Assembly: GCF_022829285.1 (NCBI RefSeq)
Contig: NZ_JAKSYI010000054.1
Location: 1 to 56,041, forward strand
Direction: 5' to 3'
Origin: Methylobacterium sp. J-078
Lineage (GTDB): Bacteria > Pseudomonadota > Alphaproteobacteria > Rhizobiales > Beijerinckiaceae
DNA length: 56,041 nt
A program made the translations under genes and the position numbers. This document shows positions 38,549 through 47,725 of the stretch, in pieces. Position 1 is the stretch's first letter. Each line of letters begins with the position of its first letter. The notes under the pieces are model-generated. The model did no database searches. It worked only from the letters and a program-made list of their open reading frames with translations, and had not been told where the DNA came from.

Positions 38549-39722
38549 TGCGCGATTGCCCGGACCAACGAGGCCAAGGCGCTCGGCATCCGGATGGGCG
38601 AGCCCTGGTTCAAGACTCCGGGACATGTGCTGCCAGCAGGGCGTCCGGGTCTACTCCTCGAACTACGCCCTCTACGGCGACATGTCGGCCCTGGTGAACG
38701 CGGTCTACCGGAGCTTCTCCCCCCGCATCGAGGTCTACTCCATCGGCGAGAGTTTTTTGGACATCTCCGACGTGCGCGAGTCGGATCGCGAAGCCCTCGC
38801 CCGTGACGTGCGGGCGACCGTGCGGGCCTGGACGGGCATCCCGACCTGCGTCGGGATCGGCCCCACCAAGACGCTCGCCAAGCTCGCCAACCACGTCGCC
38901 AAGAATAACCCGGAGCTCGGCGGGGTTTGCGACCTGACCGATCCCGAGCAGTACGACCACTGGATCATCCGCGTGCCGGTGGGCGATATCTGGGGCGTCG
39001 GGCCGGCCAACACCCGGCGGTTGGAGGCGCTCGGATGCGACAGCGCCGCGGACGTTCGCGATCTCGACACGCGCGTGGCGCGCAAGGCCATGACCGTGGT
39101 CGGCGAGCGTCTCGTCCGGGAGCTCCGTGGCGAGGCGTGCCTTGACCTAGATACGTTGGCGCCCACCCGGAAGGGATGCGCGGTTACCAGGAGTTTCTCG
39201 AACCGCGTCGAGGATCTCTCAACCATGGAGGAGGCGGTCGCCGCGCACGCCGCCAGGCTGGGTGAGAAGCTGCGGGGAGAGCGTCTCGGGACCGATCATG
39301 TCAAGGTTTTCTTCCACACGTCCGAGCGTGACCGCGACCGGCCTCAGCGGTCGGTATCGACGGTGGTGACGTTGCCCGAGGCGTCGAACGATACCCAGAT
39401 GCTTGTGAAGGCGTGCTTGCACGGCGTCAGGAAGACCTGGAGGGACGGGTATCGCTACTCCAAGGCCGGGATCGTCGCTACCTACCTTGTGCCCCTGGTG
39501 GCCTCGCAGCGGGCCTTCCCGGGGCTCGGGCAACTCGACCGCGAGCATGGCGCGGCGCTGATGGCGGCCCTCGATGCCTGCAATCGTCGGTTCGGGCGCG
39601 GGGCCGTCGTACTGGGAGCGGCCGGGTTCGCCTCAAGGCGGGACTGGTCCACAAAATACGAGATGCGGTCGCCGCGTTACACGACGCGGGTGGACGAGGT
39701 GCCGGTGGTGGTTGCGGCCTAA
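38549..39722 (+). pseudogene. umuC: umuC 3' fragment with frameshift
   Basis: The reading frame resumes as CAIARTNEAKALGIRMGEPWFK, then one extra base (A at 38615) shifts it; the next frame continues LRDMCCQQGVRVYSSNYALY through SIGESFLDISD, the helix-hairpin-helix region (VGDIWGVGPANTRRLEALG) and the little-finger domain to a normal C-terminus (FASRRDWSTKYEMRSPRYTT). With the IS insertion this makes umuC doubly inactivated, unless the frameshift is a sequencing error. Confidence 0.85.
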
Positions 39723-39864
39723 AATAGCGGGTTACGGTACCAATGGTGGGTCGTTCATTTTAAATCTAATTTCGAGATCCCGCTCCCCAAAAATTAGATG
39801 AAAGTGTACGGTGAGAATTGATAATTGTAAATAGCTTATTTGGTAAAAGTCGCAATAATAAATA
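39723..39864. other. AT-rich spacer
   Basis: Marks the start of an AT-rich islet (about 39.74-40.6 kb) unlike the flanking GC-rich sequence. No gene seen. Confidence 0.5.
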
Positions 39865-40167
39865 TCATTTTACTTTACCAATTTTTATGATCGTCCGAGC
39901 TAGCCGCCCATCACGGCAATCTCCACCCCAAGAAAGCTCACTTGAGCGACCCGATTCACGAAGCTGAACTGTTGCGCACCAAATTTCCGACTCTCCGTCA
40001 AAGCTGCCAGCTTCTTGCCGTATATGGACGGAATGTATTTTGGACCTCTTGTGGAGATTTCGCACCTCGCGGCGAAGGAGCCGTTCTGCTGCATCGACAA
40101 AACTTTCTGCTCGCACAGCTTGATACGGTGACCCGAGAACGTTGTAGCGATGAATTGATTGAGCCAT
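39865..40167 (-). CDS. Hypothetical protein, second of a tandem paralogous pair (100 aa)
   Basis: Unknown small soluble protein starting MAQSIHRYNVLG, one base after the stop of the upstream gene. It shares with it the pattern R-A-E-x3-x-A-A-x-R-x-L-x-R-x-V-R (here VRAESFVDAAERLLRREVRN) followed by a K/R-S/R-K segment and a strand. AT-rich codon use compared with neighbours indicates recent transfer. No known family recognised. Confidence 0.65.
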   Translation of the reverse strand: MAQSIHRYNVLGSPYQAVRAESFVDAAERLLRREVRNLHKRSKIHSVHIRQEAGSFDGESEIWCATVQLRESGRSSELSWGGDCRDGRLARTIIKIGKVK

Positions 40168-40168
40168 T

Positions 40169-40498
40169 TCAGGAACCTTGCAAATCTTCTCGTGTCGTAA
40201 ACTGCGCAAGATAATCATCTGTTATCCAGCCATTACCATCGGCTGCACGCCTTTGAAGCCCTCCCATCCACCAATTTACACCATCATCCGTGACGCCGTC
40301 ACGCCTTACAATTGGTGTATACTTACGCGATTTCAAATCTCTGCGCGCTACTCTGCTGAGAAACCTTTTTGCCGCACTTTCGTGGTCTTCTGCGCGAATT
40401 CGCTCTCCAAGACCACGACCTTGTAGTCTTACTAAGTAAGTTTTAAGATTGATTGAGCCGGACTTTCCTTGTGTTTGCACAGTGACAGTTGGTGGCAT
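40169..40498 (-). CDS. Hypothetical protein, first of a tandem paralogous pair (109 aa)
   Basis: Starts MPPTVTVQTQGKSGSINLKT with a perfect ribosome site (AAAAGGAGAATGGA). The central IRAEDHESAAKRFLSRVARR segment matches the downstream paralogue. Soluble, basic, with a C-terminal NGWITDDYLAQF. Located in the AT-rich islet next to a divergently transcribed PHP/SMC-like ATPase, a setting typical of defence genes; its function is unknown. Confidence 0.7.
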   Translation of the reverse strand: MPPTVTVQTQGKSGSINLKTYLVRLQGRGLGERIRAEDHESAAKRFLSRVARRDLKSRKYTPIVRRDGVTDDGVNWWMGGLQRRAADGNGWITDDYLAQFTTREDLQGS

Positions 40499-40532
40499 TC
40501 CATTCTCCTTTTCTATTGTGATCGCCTAGGCA

Positions 40533-40562
40533 TTGCTACGATGCGTAGCTGACCCTCGTCAA
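40533..40562 (-). promoter_or_regulatory. Candidate sigma-70-type promoter for the paralogous pair
   Basis: On the minus strand TTGACG (40557-40562) is followed after 18 bases by TAGCAA (40533-40538), about 35 bases before the ATG. Confidence 0.4.
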
Positions 40563-40924
40563 TTTTTGAAAGCTCGCTTGGTTAAAGCGTCCTTTGGGTA
40601 AAGTTCTCGTGTCTCTCACACGACGCCGTCGAGCAGGATCGCCATGGGTGCTGAACTACGGTTCGGGGTGGGCCAATGCGCAGGGGCATCGGATCGGCAG
40701 CCGCGTGTTACTCCAGGGTAGTGATAGTCGGAACTTTGGGGTCCGAAAGCCGATGTTTGAGCTGGCTTTATTTTGGAAACGCTGACTACCCAGTCCCGAT
40801 GGAGCGGTGGAATCGTCCGTCCTTACGAAAATACAGCTAGGCCCAGGGAACGGATCAAGCTGCGCCTTTGTTCGGAAACCGGCCCGCCGACGTTCTCAAG
40901 GTACGGGGGCTGGGGGGAACGCAC
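40563..40924. other. Intergenic between the islet and the PHP/SMC gene
   Basis: About 360 bases. One 63-codon plus frame is unconvincing. Likely contains the promoter of the 40925 gene, not identified. Confidence 0.4.
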
Positions 40925-43783
40925 GTGACGCTCGGAGCCCATCCCGGCACCCGTTGGATGAGGGTCGACTTCCAATGCCATACGCCGCGCGACCGCGGCT
41001 GGAAGGGCTCGCCCCCGTTGCCGGGCGGCACGCCGGAACTGGAGGATCGGCGCCACGCCTGGGCCGACGCGTTCGTCGCCGCGGCCGTCGCGAAGGGCCT
41101 GCACGGCATTGCCGTAACCGATCATCATGACGTCGCGCTCCTGCCATATGTGATCGCGGCGGCGGGAAGGAGCGGGCACCCGCTCGTGGTCTTCCCCGGG
41201 TTGGAGATCACCTGCAAGGACGCGGTGCAGTGCCTCGCGCTCCTCGACCCGTCCTCCCCGAGGGAGACCTGGCACCGGCTCATCAACAAGCTGGTCGAGG
41301 TCCGCCATGCGCCCGACCACGCCGAGTGGGGCTGCGAGGTGCTTTCGTGCGGGCACACCGTCGCTGAGGTGATCGCGCTGGTCGCCGACGATCCCGTCCT
41401 TCGCAGCGACGCCCTCATCCTTCCGCATTTCAGCAACGAGGGCGCGCACAAGTCCCTGAACCAGAAAGGGCATAGCGCGCGCTTCAAGGACCTGCCGAGC
41501 GACGCGGTCTACATCGAGTGCCACCACCACGAGCTCGAAGAGGCGACGCTGGACAAGATCCAGGGGCGCATCCGCGAGTGGGGTACCCGCAGGCGCGCGA
41601 TCCTGCCCACGGGCGACAACAAGCGCGAGACCTACGCGCGCCTCGGGCACCACGAGTGCTGGGTGAAGCTCGGCGAGAACACCGTCGAATCCCTGCGCCA
41701 GGCACTCCTGGCCGACGAGGCGCGCGTCTCGCATGGGGCGCCCCAGGTCCCGACCGAGCGGGTCACCGAGATCGAGATCCAGTCGAGCCTAACCGGGGAG
41801 ACACCGCTTAGGATCACCCTGAACGACGGGCTGACCGTGCTGGTCGGCGGCCGCGGGTCAGGCAAGAGCGCCGTGATCGAGTTCCTGCGCTTCGCCCTCG
41901 GCAAGTCAGTCCAAGACCTCAGGCGCGAGGACCCCAGGAGGGGCGGCGGGCGTGAGCGCGAGCACAAGCTGATCGAGGAGACCCTGGAGAACGGCTGGGT
42001 CTCAGTGCGGTTGATGCGCGGTGGTGTCGGGGAAGTCTGGCGCAGGGACGGCGCGAACCCGGAGACCATCACCGTCACGACCGCCGGCGGCGTCGAGACG
42101 CTGACGGTGCCGGAGGCCCAGCAGCGTTTCCCCGCGCGGGCCTTCCACCAGAAGGAGCTCTCCACCACGATGATCGATCCGGCGATGGCGGCGGAAAACA
42201 TCACCGGCATCGCGGCGGCGGAGGTGATCGACGAGCGGCGTCGCATCGACGCCGAGATCAACGAGGCCAAGCGCACCCTCACGACGGCCCTGCAGGACGT
42301 CGCGGCCCACTGGCAGAGCGAGCTCGCGCTCGGCCAAGCTAAGAGCACCGTCGAGGACATCCGGCGCCGGCTGTCGGCGGTCAGGTCCCAGATGGAGGAC
42401 GGCGGGGTACTGCCGGAGGATCTCGCCCTGCTCGCGGACGAGCCGCGGTACGGCCGCGCCCGCAATTACCTCGACAAGGTTTCGTCCCAGCTGACAGAGG
42501 ACCGTGGACGGATCGAGGCGCTCTCGACCCTGATCCTCGACGTGCCCGCCGACCGCTATGCCGGTGCCTTCGACTTTCCGGAGATTGCCGGGTTGCGCGA
42601 CGCCCTGGCGGAGTCACGCGTGCGGCTGCGGGCCGAGCTCGACGCGATGATGGGGGGCATCGACGTCCTGGCGTCGGGTCATGCGACCGCCTCCGGGGCC
42701 TTCGAGGCGACCGGTGCGGCGTTCCGGTCCGGATACGAGTCGGCCAAGGGGCGGCAGGCGGCCCACGGGGCCTTGATCACCGAGAGCGAGAGGTTGGCCT
42801 CGCAACTCCGGGAGGCCGAGGCGGTCGAGGCAAGGGAGGCGGCCAAGGAGGCCGCCACGCGGATTGCCGCCGTGGCCTTCGACAGGGCCCGCGACAGGCT
42901 CGCCGATCTCGTCCAGGCGCGCCTGGAACTGCTTCGCCGTGCCGCCTCGCAGGTCGCCGACAAGTCGGGCGGGACCCTCCAGGCGTGGGAGAGGCGTGAC
43001 GCCGGTCCCACTGAGTGCGTTTCTGCGTTCTGCTCCCTGATGGAGGGCACGGGTGTCCGCGGCGCCGATCTCGGATGCGAGGACTGGGTCAAGGCGCTGT
43101 TCAAGGTTCCCGGCGGCGCCGACTGGAAAGCGCTGTGCGACGAGATAATCGGGATCTACCGGGGAAGGATCCTGGCCGGAAGCCCGACCGAGCCCGGCGC
43201 GGACGCGGCCCGGGTGCTGAGGGAATGCATCTTCAGGGGACAGCCGGCGGAACTGACTGACAGGCAGGCGGCGCGGCTCTACGCCAAGCTGACCGACCAG
43301 TCCATCGGGCTCGTCATCTCCGCGGTGCCGAAGGATTCGATCCAGCTCACCTACGTCAGCCAGGGCCAGCGCATCCCCTTCGAGCGGGCGTCCCCCGGGC
43401 AGCAGGCCTCGGCGCTCCTCGAACTGCTGCTGCGGCAGACGGCGGGCACCCTCATCGTCGACCAGCCCGAGGACGACCTCGATAACCGGGTGATCATGCA
43501 CATCGTGAACCGCATCAAGACCTCGAAGGCGGCGCGGCAGATCATCTTCGCGACCCACAACGCCAACCTCGTCGTGAACGGCGACGCCGACAAGGTGGTG
43601 ACCATGGTCGCGACCGTTCCCGAGGACCGTGCGCCGGCCGGCACCGGCAGGATCAAGGTGCTCGTCGACGGGGCCATCGACACCCCGGCGGTGCGGGACG
43701 CCGTGACCGATATAATGGAGGGCGGCCAGGCGGCCTTCGACCTCCGGGCCAGGAAATACGGTTTTGAGGGCGTGGGCCGCTGA
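40925..43783 (+). CDS. PHP-domain phosphoesterase fused to SMC-like ATPase (TrlF-type)
   Basis: A 952-residue protein. Residues 1-260 are a PHP domain: VDFQCHTPRDRGW (the usual D-x-H-x-H has glutamine for the first histidine), AVTDHHDVALLPYVI, VVFPGLEI, ILPHFS, YIECHHHE and a final LPTGDNKRE. Then come Walker A VGGRGSGKSAVIEFLR near residue 310, a long coiled-coil central region, and the ABC-type C-terminal motifs (RASPGQQASALLELLL signature, TLIVDQPEDDLDN Walker B near 845, ATHNANLVVNGDADK). This is the architecture of TrlF-like AAA ATPases. The GTG at 40925 has GGGGGG upstream. Possible nucleic-acid-directed defence factor (inference). Confidence 0.85.
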   Translation: MTLGAHPGTRWMRVDFQCHTPRDRGWKGSPPLPGGTPELEDRRHAWADAFVAAAVAKGLHGIAVTDHHDVALLPYVIAAAGRSGHPLVVFPGLEITCKDAVQCLALLDPSSPRETWHRLINKLVEVRHAPDHAEWGCEVLSCGHTVAEVIALVADDPVLRSDALILPHFSNEGAHKSLNQKGHSARFKDLPSDAVYIECHHHELEEATLDKIQGRIREWGTRRRAILPTGDNKRETYARLGHHECWVKLGENTVESLRQALLADEARVSHGAPQVPTERVTEIEIQSSLTGETPLRITLNDGLTVLVGGRGSGKSAVIEFLRFALGKSVQDLRREDPRRGGGREREHKLIEETLENGWVSVRLMRGGVGEVWRRDGANPETITVTTAGGVETLTVPEAQQRFPARAFHQKELSTTMIDPAMAAENITGIAAAEVIDERRRIDAEINEAKRTLTTALQDVAAHWQSELALGQAKSTVEDIRRRLSAVRSQMEDGGVLPEDLALLADEPRYGRARNYLDKVSSQLTEDRGRIEALSTLILDVPADRYAGAFDFPEIAGLRDALAESRVRLRAELDAMMGGIDVLASGHATASGAFEATGAAFRSGYESAKGRQAAHGALITESERLASQLREAEAVEAREAAKEAATRIAAVAFDRARDRLADLVQARLELLRRAASQVADKSGGTLQAWERRDAGPTECVSAFCSLMEGTGVRGADLGCEDWVKALFKVPGGADWKALCDEIIGIYRGRILAGSPTEPGADAARVLRECIFRGQPAELTDRQAARLYAKLTDQSIGLVISAVPKDSIQLTYVSQGQRIPFERASPGQQASALLELLLRQTAGTLIVDQPEDDLDNRVIMHIVNRIKTSKAARQIIFATHNANLVVNGDADKVVTMVATVPEDRAPAGTGRIKVLVDGAIDTPAVRDAVTDIMEGGQAAFDLRARKYGFEGVGR

Positions 43784-43804
43784 GAGGACATGCCGCGGCA
43801 CAGC

Positions 43805-44098
43805 CTATCCCGTGCGGCCTTCCATGCGATCCGCGGTCTCGCGCAATCGCGTGGCGATGCTCGCCGGCAGATGATCAATCCTCGCCAGCGTGTCCGCATG
43901 ACCGAGGTCGATAAGGTCGTTCGCGGTGGCGACCTTCGCAGCCAACCGCTAGTCGCCGTGTTCAGGCCCCGCGCTAACAGCGTGCAGCATGGCCACGACG
44001 AGACGTTCAGGTCGTACTTTAATTGCGAGATTGAACAGTAGCGGATGGCGAGCGACGACACGCACTTCGATGCCTGGACCAGCAGGGACTAGGCCGAG
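43805..44098 (-). pseudogene. Degraded gene fragment
   Basis: In one minus-strand frame, IEVRVVARHPLLFNLAIKVR followed by VAMLHAVSAGPEHGD ends at a stop, and the same frame goes on protein-like as RLAAKVATANDLIDLGHADT and RIDHLPASIATRLRETADRM to a second stop. This suggests a gene broken by an internal stop. Identity not recognised. Confidence 0.4.
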
Positions 44099-44103
44099 TG
44101 GAT

Positions 44104-44330
44104 CTTGATCTCGCCCCCGGAGAGGCGGGAGCCGGCGCCGCTTCTCGACTGGGAGAACGCCCCCCGCCCGTTCGCCGAGATCGCAAGGGCATGGGCCGCG
44201 CACCGGGGGCTCTCGCTGAAAAGGCGTTAAGGCGCTGCGGGTGTCGACCGACGGGTTCGACGGCCGGTTCGGGATGCAGGAGGAGATGGTGCGCGGGCTG
44301 ATGGCCACGACGACCAAGCTCGGACGCTAG
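44104..44330 (+). pseudogene. Degraded gene fragment, frameshifted
   Basis: Two protein-like pieces in different plus frames: ILISPPERREPAPLLDWENA with PFAEIARAWAAHRGLSL, then ALRVSTDGFDGRFGMQEEMV ending TTTKLGR. They are separated by a shift near 44228. Its stop overlaps the stop of the next minus-strand ORF (CTAG). Confidence 0.4.
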
Positions 44331-44473
44331 GCCACGGATTCAATCTCGGCCTCGATCCGGGCGATCAGGTCGGCCCGCACGCTGGCCATGCCAACCAGGA
44401 CCGGATCGGGTGCGTCGCCGGTGGTAGCGTCGTTGAGGCCCTCGATGGCGGCCTTGCAGGCCAGCAGGGCCAT
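44327..44473 (-). CDS. Very small hypothetical protein (48 aa)
   Basis: Reads MALLACKAAIEGLNDATTGD and ends IARIEAEIESVA, an acidic helical peptide. It lies in the same frame as, and 46 bases after, the stop of the frameshifted gene at 44519, so it may be a separate short gene or part of the same decayed one. Confidence 0.4.
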   Translation of the reverse strand: MALLACKAAIEGLNDATTGDAPDPVLVGMASVRADLIARIEAEIESVA

Positions 44474-44518
44474 CGCAACGGTCGCCCGCCGCCTACCAGG
44501 CGCCGTCGGTTCATTCGG

Positions 44519-44847
44519 TTAGGCGTAGCGCTTGGGGGCTGGGGCGATCTCCAGCAAGCGGTCGAAGACTCTCTTCTTGGCCTCCTTGAAGCGGGACTTC
44601 CCACCGAGGAGATACGCCGCCGGCCGACGACGTTCGCGATGTCGACGTGGCTCTCCTTGCCGACGAGGCGGTGCTGGGCGGTGACGAACGCGCCGGCGTC
44701 CAAGAGCAGGGCACGGACGATTGCCGCATCGGTCTCGCGCTGGGTCTCGCGCCAGCGGCGGGCACGGTCGGCGGCGTGACGGCGAACGCGGGCGGACCGG
44801 GCGGCGGGGTGCTCCGCGGGGAGCTCGGCGGTTGTGACGGTGCTCAT
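44519..44847 (-). pseudogene. Small helical protein with a putative frameshift
   Basis: From MSTVTTAELPAEHPAARSAR through AIVRALLLDAGAFVTAQHRL to HVDIANVVG the frame looks coding. It then switches near 44622 (in a GGCCGGCGGCG run) to a second frame reading AAYLLGGKSRFKEAKKRVFD and ending APKRYA. Together about 108 residues. Either a one-base assembly error or a recent mutation. Function unknown; arginine- and alanine-rich helices. Confidence 0.5.
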
Positions 44848-45328
44848 GCCGGTAGAGTGCCAAGGGGGCCAGCAATCCACCATGGGATATCGCGCACGGT
44901 GTGAAGGACGGTCGATCAGTTCCTTCCGGTGGCGTCCCGATCACGCACGTTCCGTTACGGGGTATGGGGGCTTGGCGTAGCCAAGGTCGGGAGGCGGAAA
45001 AAAAGTTCTGGACCGATCCCGCGTCAATCCTCGTCCCCAAACGGCAGCCCCCTCCAGGGAAGGCCACTAGGGCACCGTGCCGGGCAGGATGTATCCTTAC
45101 CCACGCCACCCCCAACGGACCGCCACAGCCTACCTCCCTGTGCCTCACAGGCGGCCGATACCCCCTCGACCCCGGGATTATCCGAGCCCCTTCATCAAGT
45201 ATTGACTCGCGTTACAGAAGGTCAGGCCCTTGGTTGACCTAAGCCTCGCCGCACGTATCCTGATGACGTTGACCTCGGCCTGAGTTGCGGACGTGCTGCC
45301 CCGCGACAGGCCCCAGTAGAGGACCGTC
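44848..45328. other. Upstream region of the replication gene
   Basis: About 480 bases without a convincing gene. It holds the promoter and inverted repeat described next, and could contain the origin of replication. I saw no clear iteron array. Confidence 0.4.
45219..45261 (+). promoter_or_regulatory. Promoter with overlapping operator for the replication gene
   Basis: TTGACC (45234-45239) and TATCCT (45256-45261) are 16 bases apart, a good sigma-70 pair. An inverted repeat AGGTCA (45219-45224) / TGACCT (45235-45240) overlaps the -35 box, as expected for autoregulation of a replication initiator. The predicted leader to the GTG at 45329 is about 60 bases. Confidence 0.6.
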
Positions 45329-47128
45329 GTGACAACCTCCCCCATCTCCCCGGCCGCCACGCGTTGGCCCCAGCCTGCCTCCCTGGTCCGTCCAGTGCCC
45401 GTCCACTGCTGCGAGCTCCGCCCCCTAGACTACGCCCGCCTCGTCCACCCCAAGGGCGGCACGGGCAGCGTCATGTTCGGCGACCGCGTCCCTCCGATGC
45501 GTCCCCGCCAGGACGGCTCCTTGGAGCCCCGCTGGTCCGACCTACGCTACTCCTCCCACGCCCTCGCGACCCGTGACGTCGACCTCAAGGGCCGGCGCTT
45601 CATAAGCTTCGCGACGTACCCGTACTCGAAGCCCGGCGAGCCGCGGGTGGCCAAGGACGCCGCGAACGTCACGAGCATCGGCGCCTCGTGGCTCGACCTC
45701 GACTTCTACGACCGCCCGGAGTGGGCAGGTGTCTCCCCCCGCAAGGTCATGGAGGCAGTGCGGAACCTGTGCGAGGACAAGGGCTGGCCTGCCCCGTCGT
45801 ACGCGACGTTCTCGGGCCGCGGGATTCTGGCGGTCTGGCTCTACACCGCCTCCCAGCCAGCCCAGCGCGTCATGGCCCGCCACCGCGCCCTGCAGCAGGT
45901 CCTCCACGAGATGTTTCTGCCGTTCGGGTCTGACGCCTCCGCCAAGGCCATCACGAAGCAGTTCCGGATGCCGGGCACTTACAACGAGAAGAGCCGCCTC
46001 CCGGTGGCCGTCATCTTCCCGGACCTGACCGCCGAGATCGAACGCGTCGACTTCGACGAGCTCTGCCGCGTCGTGCTCCCCTTCCAGCGCCAGACCAAGG
46101 CCCAGCGGGAGGCCGCGAAGGCCGAGGCCAAGGCGAAGCGGGTCGCCGCCCAACTCGCCAACAGGACGCCCCGGGAAGGCCACCACGGGGCCAAGCTCAC
46201 AGGCGGCTCGTACTGGAACACCATCGCCGCCGATCTCGACCGGCTCTACGCCCTCCGGCACGGCAAGGCCGGGATCAAGGACACGGCGGCCCGCGAGGAC
46301 ACCGGCGCCGGCCGGAACTCGTGGCTCGTGGCGCTGACGTACGTGGCGTCCTGGCGCCTTCCGGCGTCCGACCTCGACGGGTTCGTCATCGAGACCGCCG
46401 ACCGCCTCGGGCTCGACCACGCTTCCGCCCGATCCAAGGCGTGCAGCATCGTCGGCCGGGCGAAGGAATCCGCCCGAGGCGTCCGCCGATCCTACCGCGG
46501 TTTCACCGTCGACCCCCGCTACAAGCCGAGCCCGGCGCACCTCCGCGACCTGCTCGTCATCACCCCGAGGGAGATGCGCCGGGCCGACCTGCGCATCCTG
46601 ATCGACCAGGCGCGCCGGTCCGAGAACGCCGTCGGACGCGTCGTCGCCTCCCGCCGGGCCGCCGGCGTCAGGGACCGCTCCGCCCAGCAGAAGCACCGCC
46701 TGGAAGTCGGCCAGCAGGCCATGGAGTTCCTCGCCGAGGGGATGACCGTCAAGGCCGTGTCCGAGCTCTACGGGGTCTCGCCGCGGTGGCTGGACAACGC
46801 TCTCCGGGACGCTCGCGCCGTCGCCGGCATCACCACCGCCAAGGCCGATCCCGCGCCCCAGAACGAGCCGGTGGTGGTTCCGGTGGTCACCGTCGACGAC
46901 GTCGGCGACACCCTCGACGTGCCCGCCGACGCCCCCGCCGTGATCGCGCACGAAGTGTTACGGGATATCATAGAGACCGCGCGCGAGGCTGTTGTCGCAG
47001 GCCGCCGTACGCAGTATGTTCCTCGGGTCACGACGAAGGGCAGCACTCTTCTAGGACAGACGCCCGCTGCGCACCCCACGGCCCGGCGGGCGTCGACGTG
47101 TCCGGCCTCCGAGATGGAGGTGGCGTGA
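45329..47128 (+). CDS. Primase-like (AEP-type) plasmid/phage replication protein
   Basis: A 599-residue protein starting with GTG after AGAGGACCGTC. Its first 240 residues carry the three marks of archaeo-eukaryotic primase domains in replication proteins: WLDLDFYD (121-128, the D-x-D metal pair), SGRGILAVWLY (162-172), and FRMPGTYNEKS (212-222). A lysine/alanine-rich linker follows, then a helical region ending in a helix-turn-helix (VKAVSELYGVSPRWLDNALR near 475-495). This suggests a replication initiator with its own priming activity. The fold assignment is by motif only. Confidence 0.65.
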   Translation: MTTSPISPAATRWPQPASLVRPVPVHCCELRPLDYARLVHPKGGTGSVMFGDRVPPMRPRQDGSLEPRWSDLRYSSHALATRDVDLKGRRFISFATYPYSKPGEPRVAKDAANVTSIGASWLDLDFYDRPEWAGVSPRKVMEAVRNLCEDKGWPAPSYATFSGRGILAVWLYTASQPAQRVMARHRALQQVLHEMFLPFGSDASAKAITKQFRMPGTYNEKSRLPVAVIFPDLTAEIERVDFDELCRVVLPFQRQTKAQREAAKAEAKAKRVAAQLANRTPREGHHGAKLTGGSYWNTIAADLDRLYALRHGKAGIKDTAAREDTGAGRNSWLVALTYVASWRLPASDLDGFVIETADRLGLDHASARSKACSIVGRAKESARGVRRSYRGFTVDPRYKPSPAHLRDLLVITPREMRRADLRILIDQARRSENAVGRVVASRRAAGVRDRSAQQKHRLEVGQQAMEFLAEGMTVKAVSELYGVSPRWLDNALRDARAVAGITTAKADPAPQNEPVVVPVVTVDDVGDTLDVPADAPAVIAHEVLRDIIETAREAVVAGRRTQYVPRVTTKGSTLLGQTPAAHPTARRASTCPASEMEVA

Positions 47129-47129
47129 C

Positions 47130-47673
47130 ATGACCGAGTCTCACCCGAACCTGGTCGCGTCCCGCATCCGCCAAGCCGCCGCCGACCGCATCCTCGCGTG
47201 CTGGTACAGCTATCCGCCGGGCGACAAGGCCGCGCGGTTCGCCGCCGAGCGCTTCATCAAGGGGCGCCGCATCTACACCTCGGCCCCTTGGATCTACCAC
47301 GGCGGCGAGGCGGAGGGACCGCACGGCGTCCCGCCATCCCACGACGTCGGCCGCGAACGCCTCAGGGCGATCCTCACCGGCTGGCGCACCCCGGAGTGGA
47401 AGGACGCCCCAGCCCGACGACGAGACCGGTGGTGGTGCCCGCCGTGCCCTGAAGGCTGCCGGCGTCGCCCTCGGGGATGCGGGGCAGGACGGGATCGAGC
47501 GGGCCGACGCCCTGGTGCTCATGGCGTCCAAGTGCGTCGGACACCCGTCCGTCACCGCCGAACGCATCGACAGGTTCATCGCCTCCCTCGCGGCCCTGCC
47601 CAAGGGGCACTGGCGCGCCGACCTGATCGGGCTGCGGTGTCTGAAGGAAGAGCCGCCCGTCAGAGAAATCTGA
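47130..47673 (+). pseudogene. Hypothetical protein with an internal frameshift
   Basis: Begins two bases after the replication gene with MTESHPNLVASRIRQAAADR and AERFIKGRRIYTSAPWIYHG to GWRTPEWKD (to about 47405). The coding character then moves by one base into the frame reading TPQPDDETGGGARRALKAAG, SKCVGHPSVTAERIDRFIAS and ending EEPPVREI at 47673. The original frame becomes arginine-rich. The shift falls in a GCCCC run. Possibly one protein of about 180 residues. Confidence 0.55.
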
Positions 47674-47725
47674 CCAAAGGACGGGTTGCCCTGACCTTGG
47701 GCGCCCGTCCTGCACGAAGGCGCTG

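Noticed and set aside
40594..40785. 63-codon plus-strand ORF before the PHP/SMC gene
   Set aside because: No domain, no ribosome site, mixed composition; probably intergenic.
45542..46951. 469-codon minus-strand ORF across the replication gene
   Set aside because: Valine/glycine/arginine shadow; the plus strand carries the primase-like motifs.
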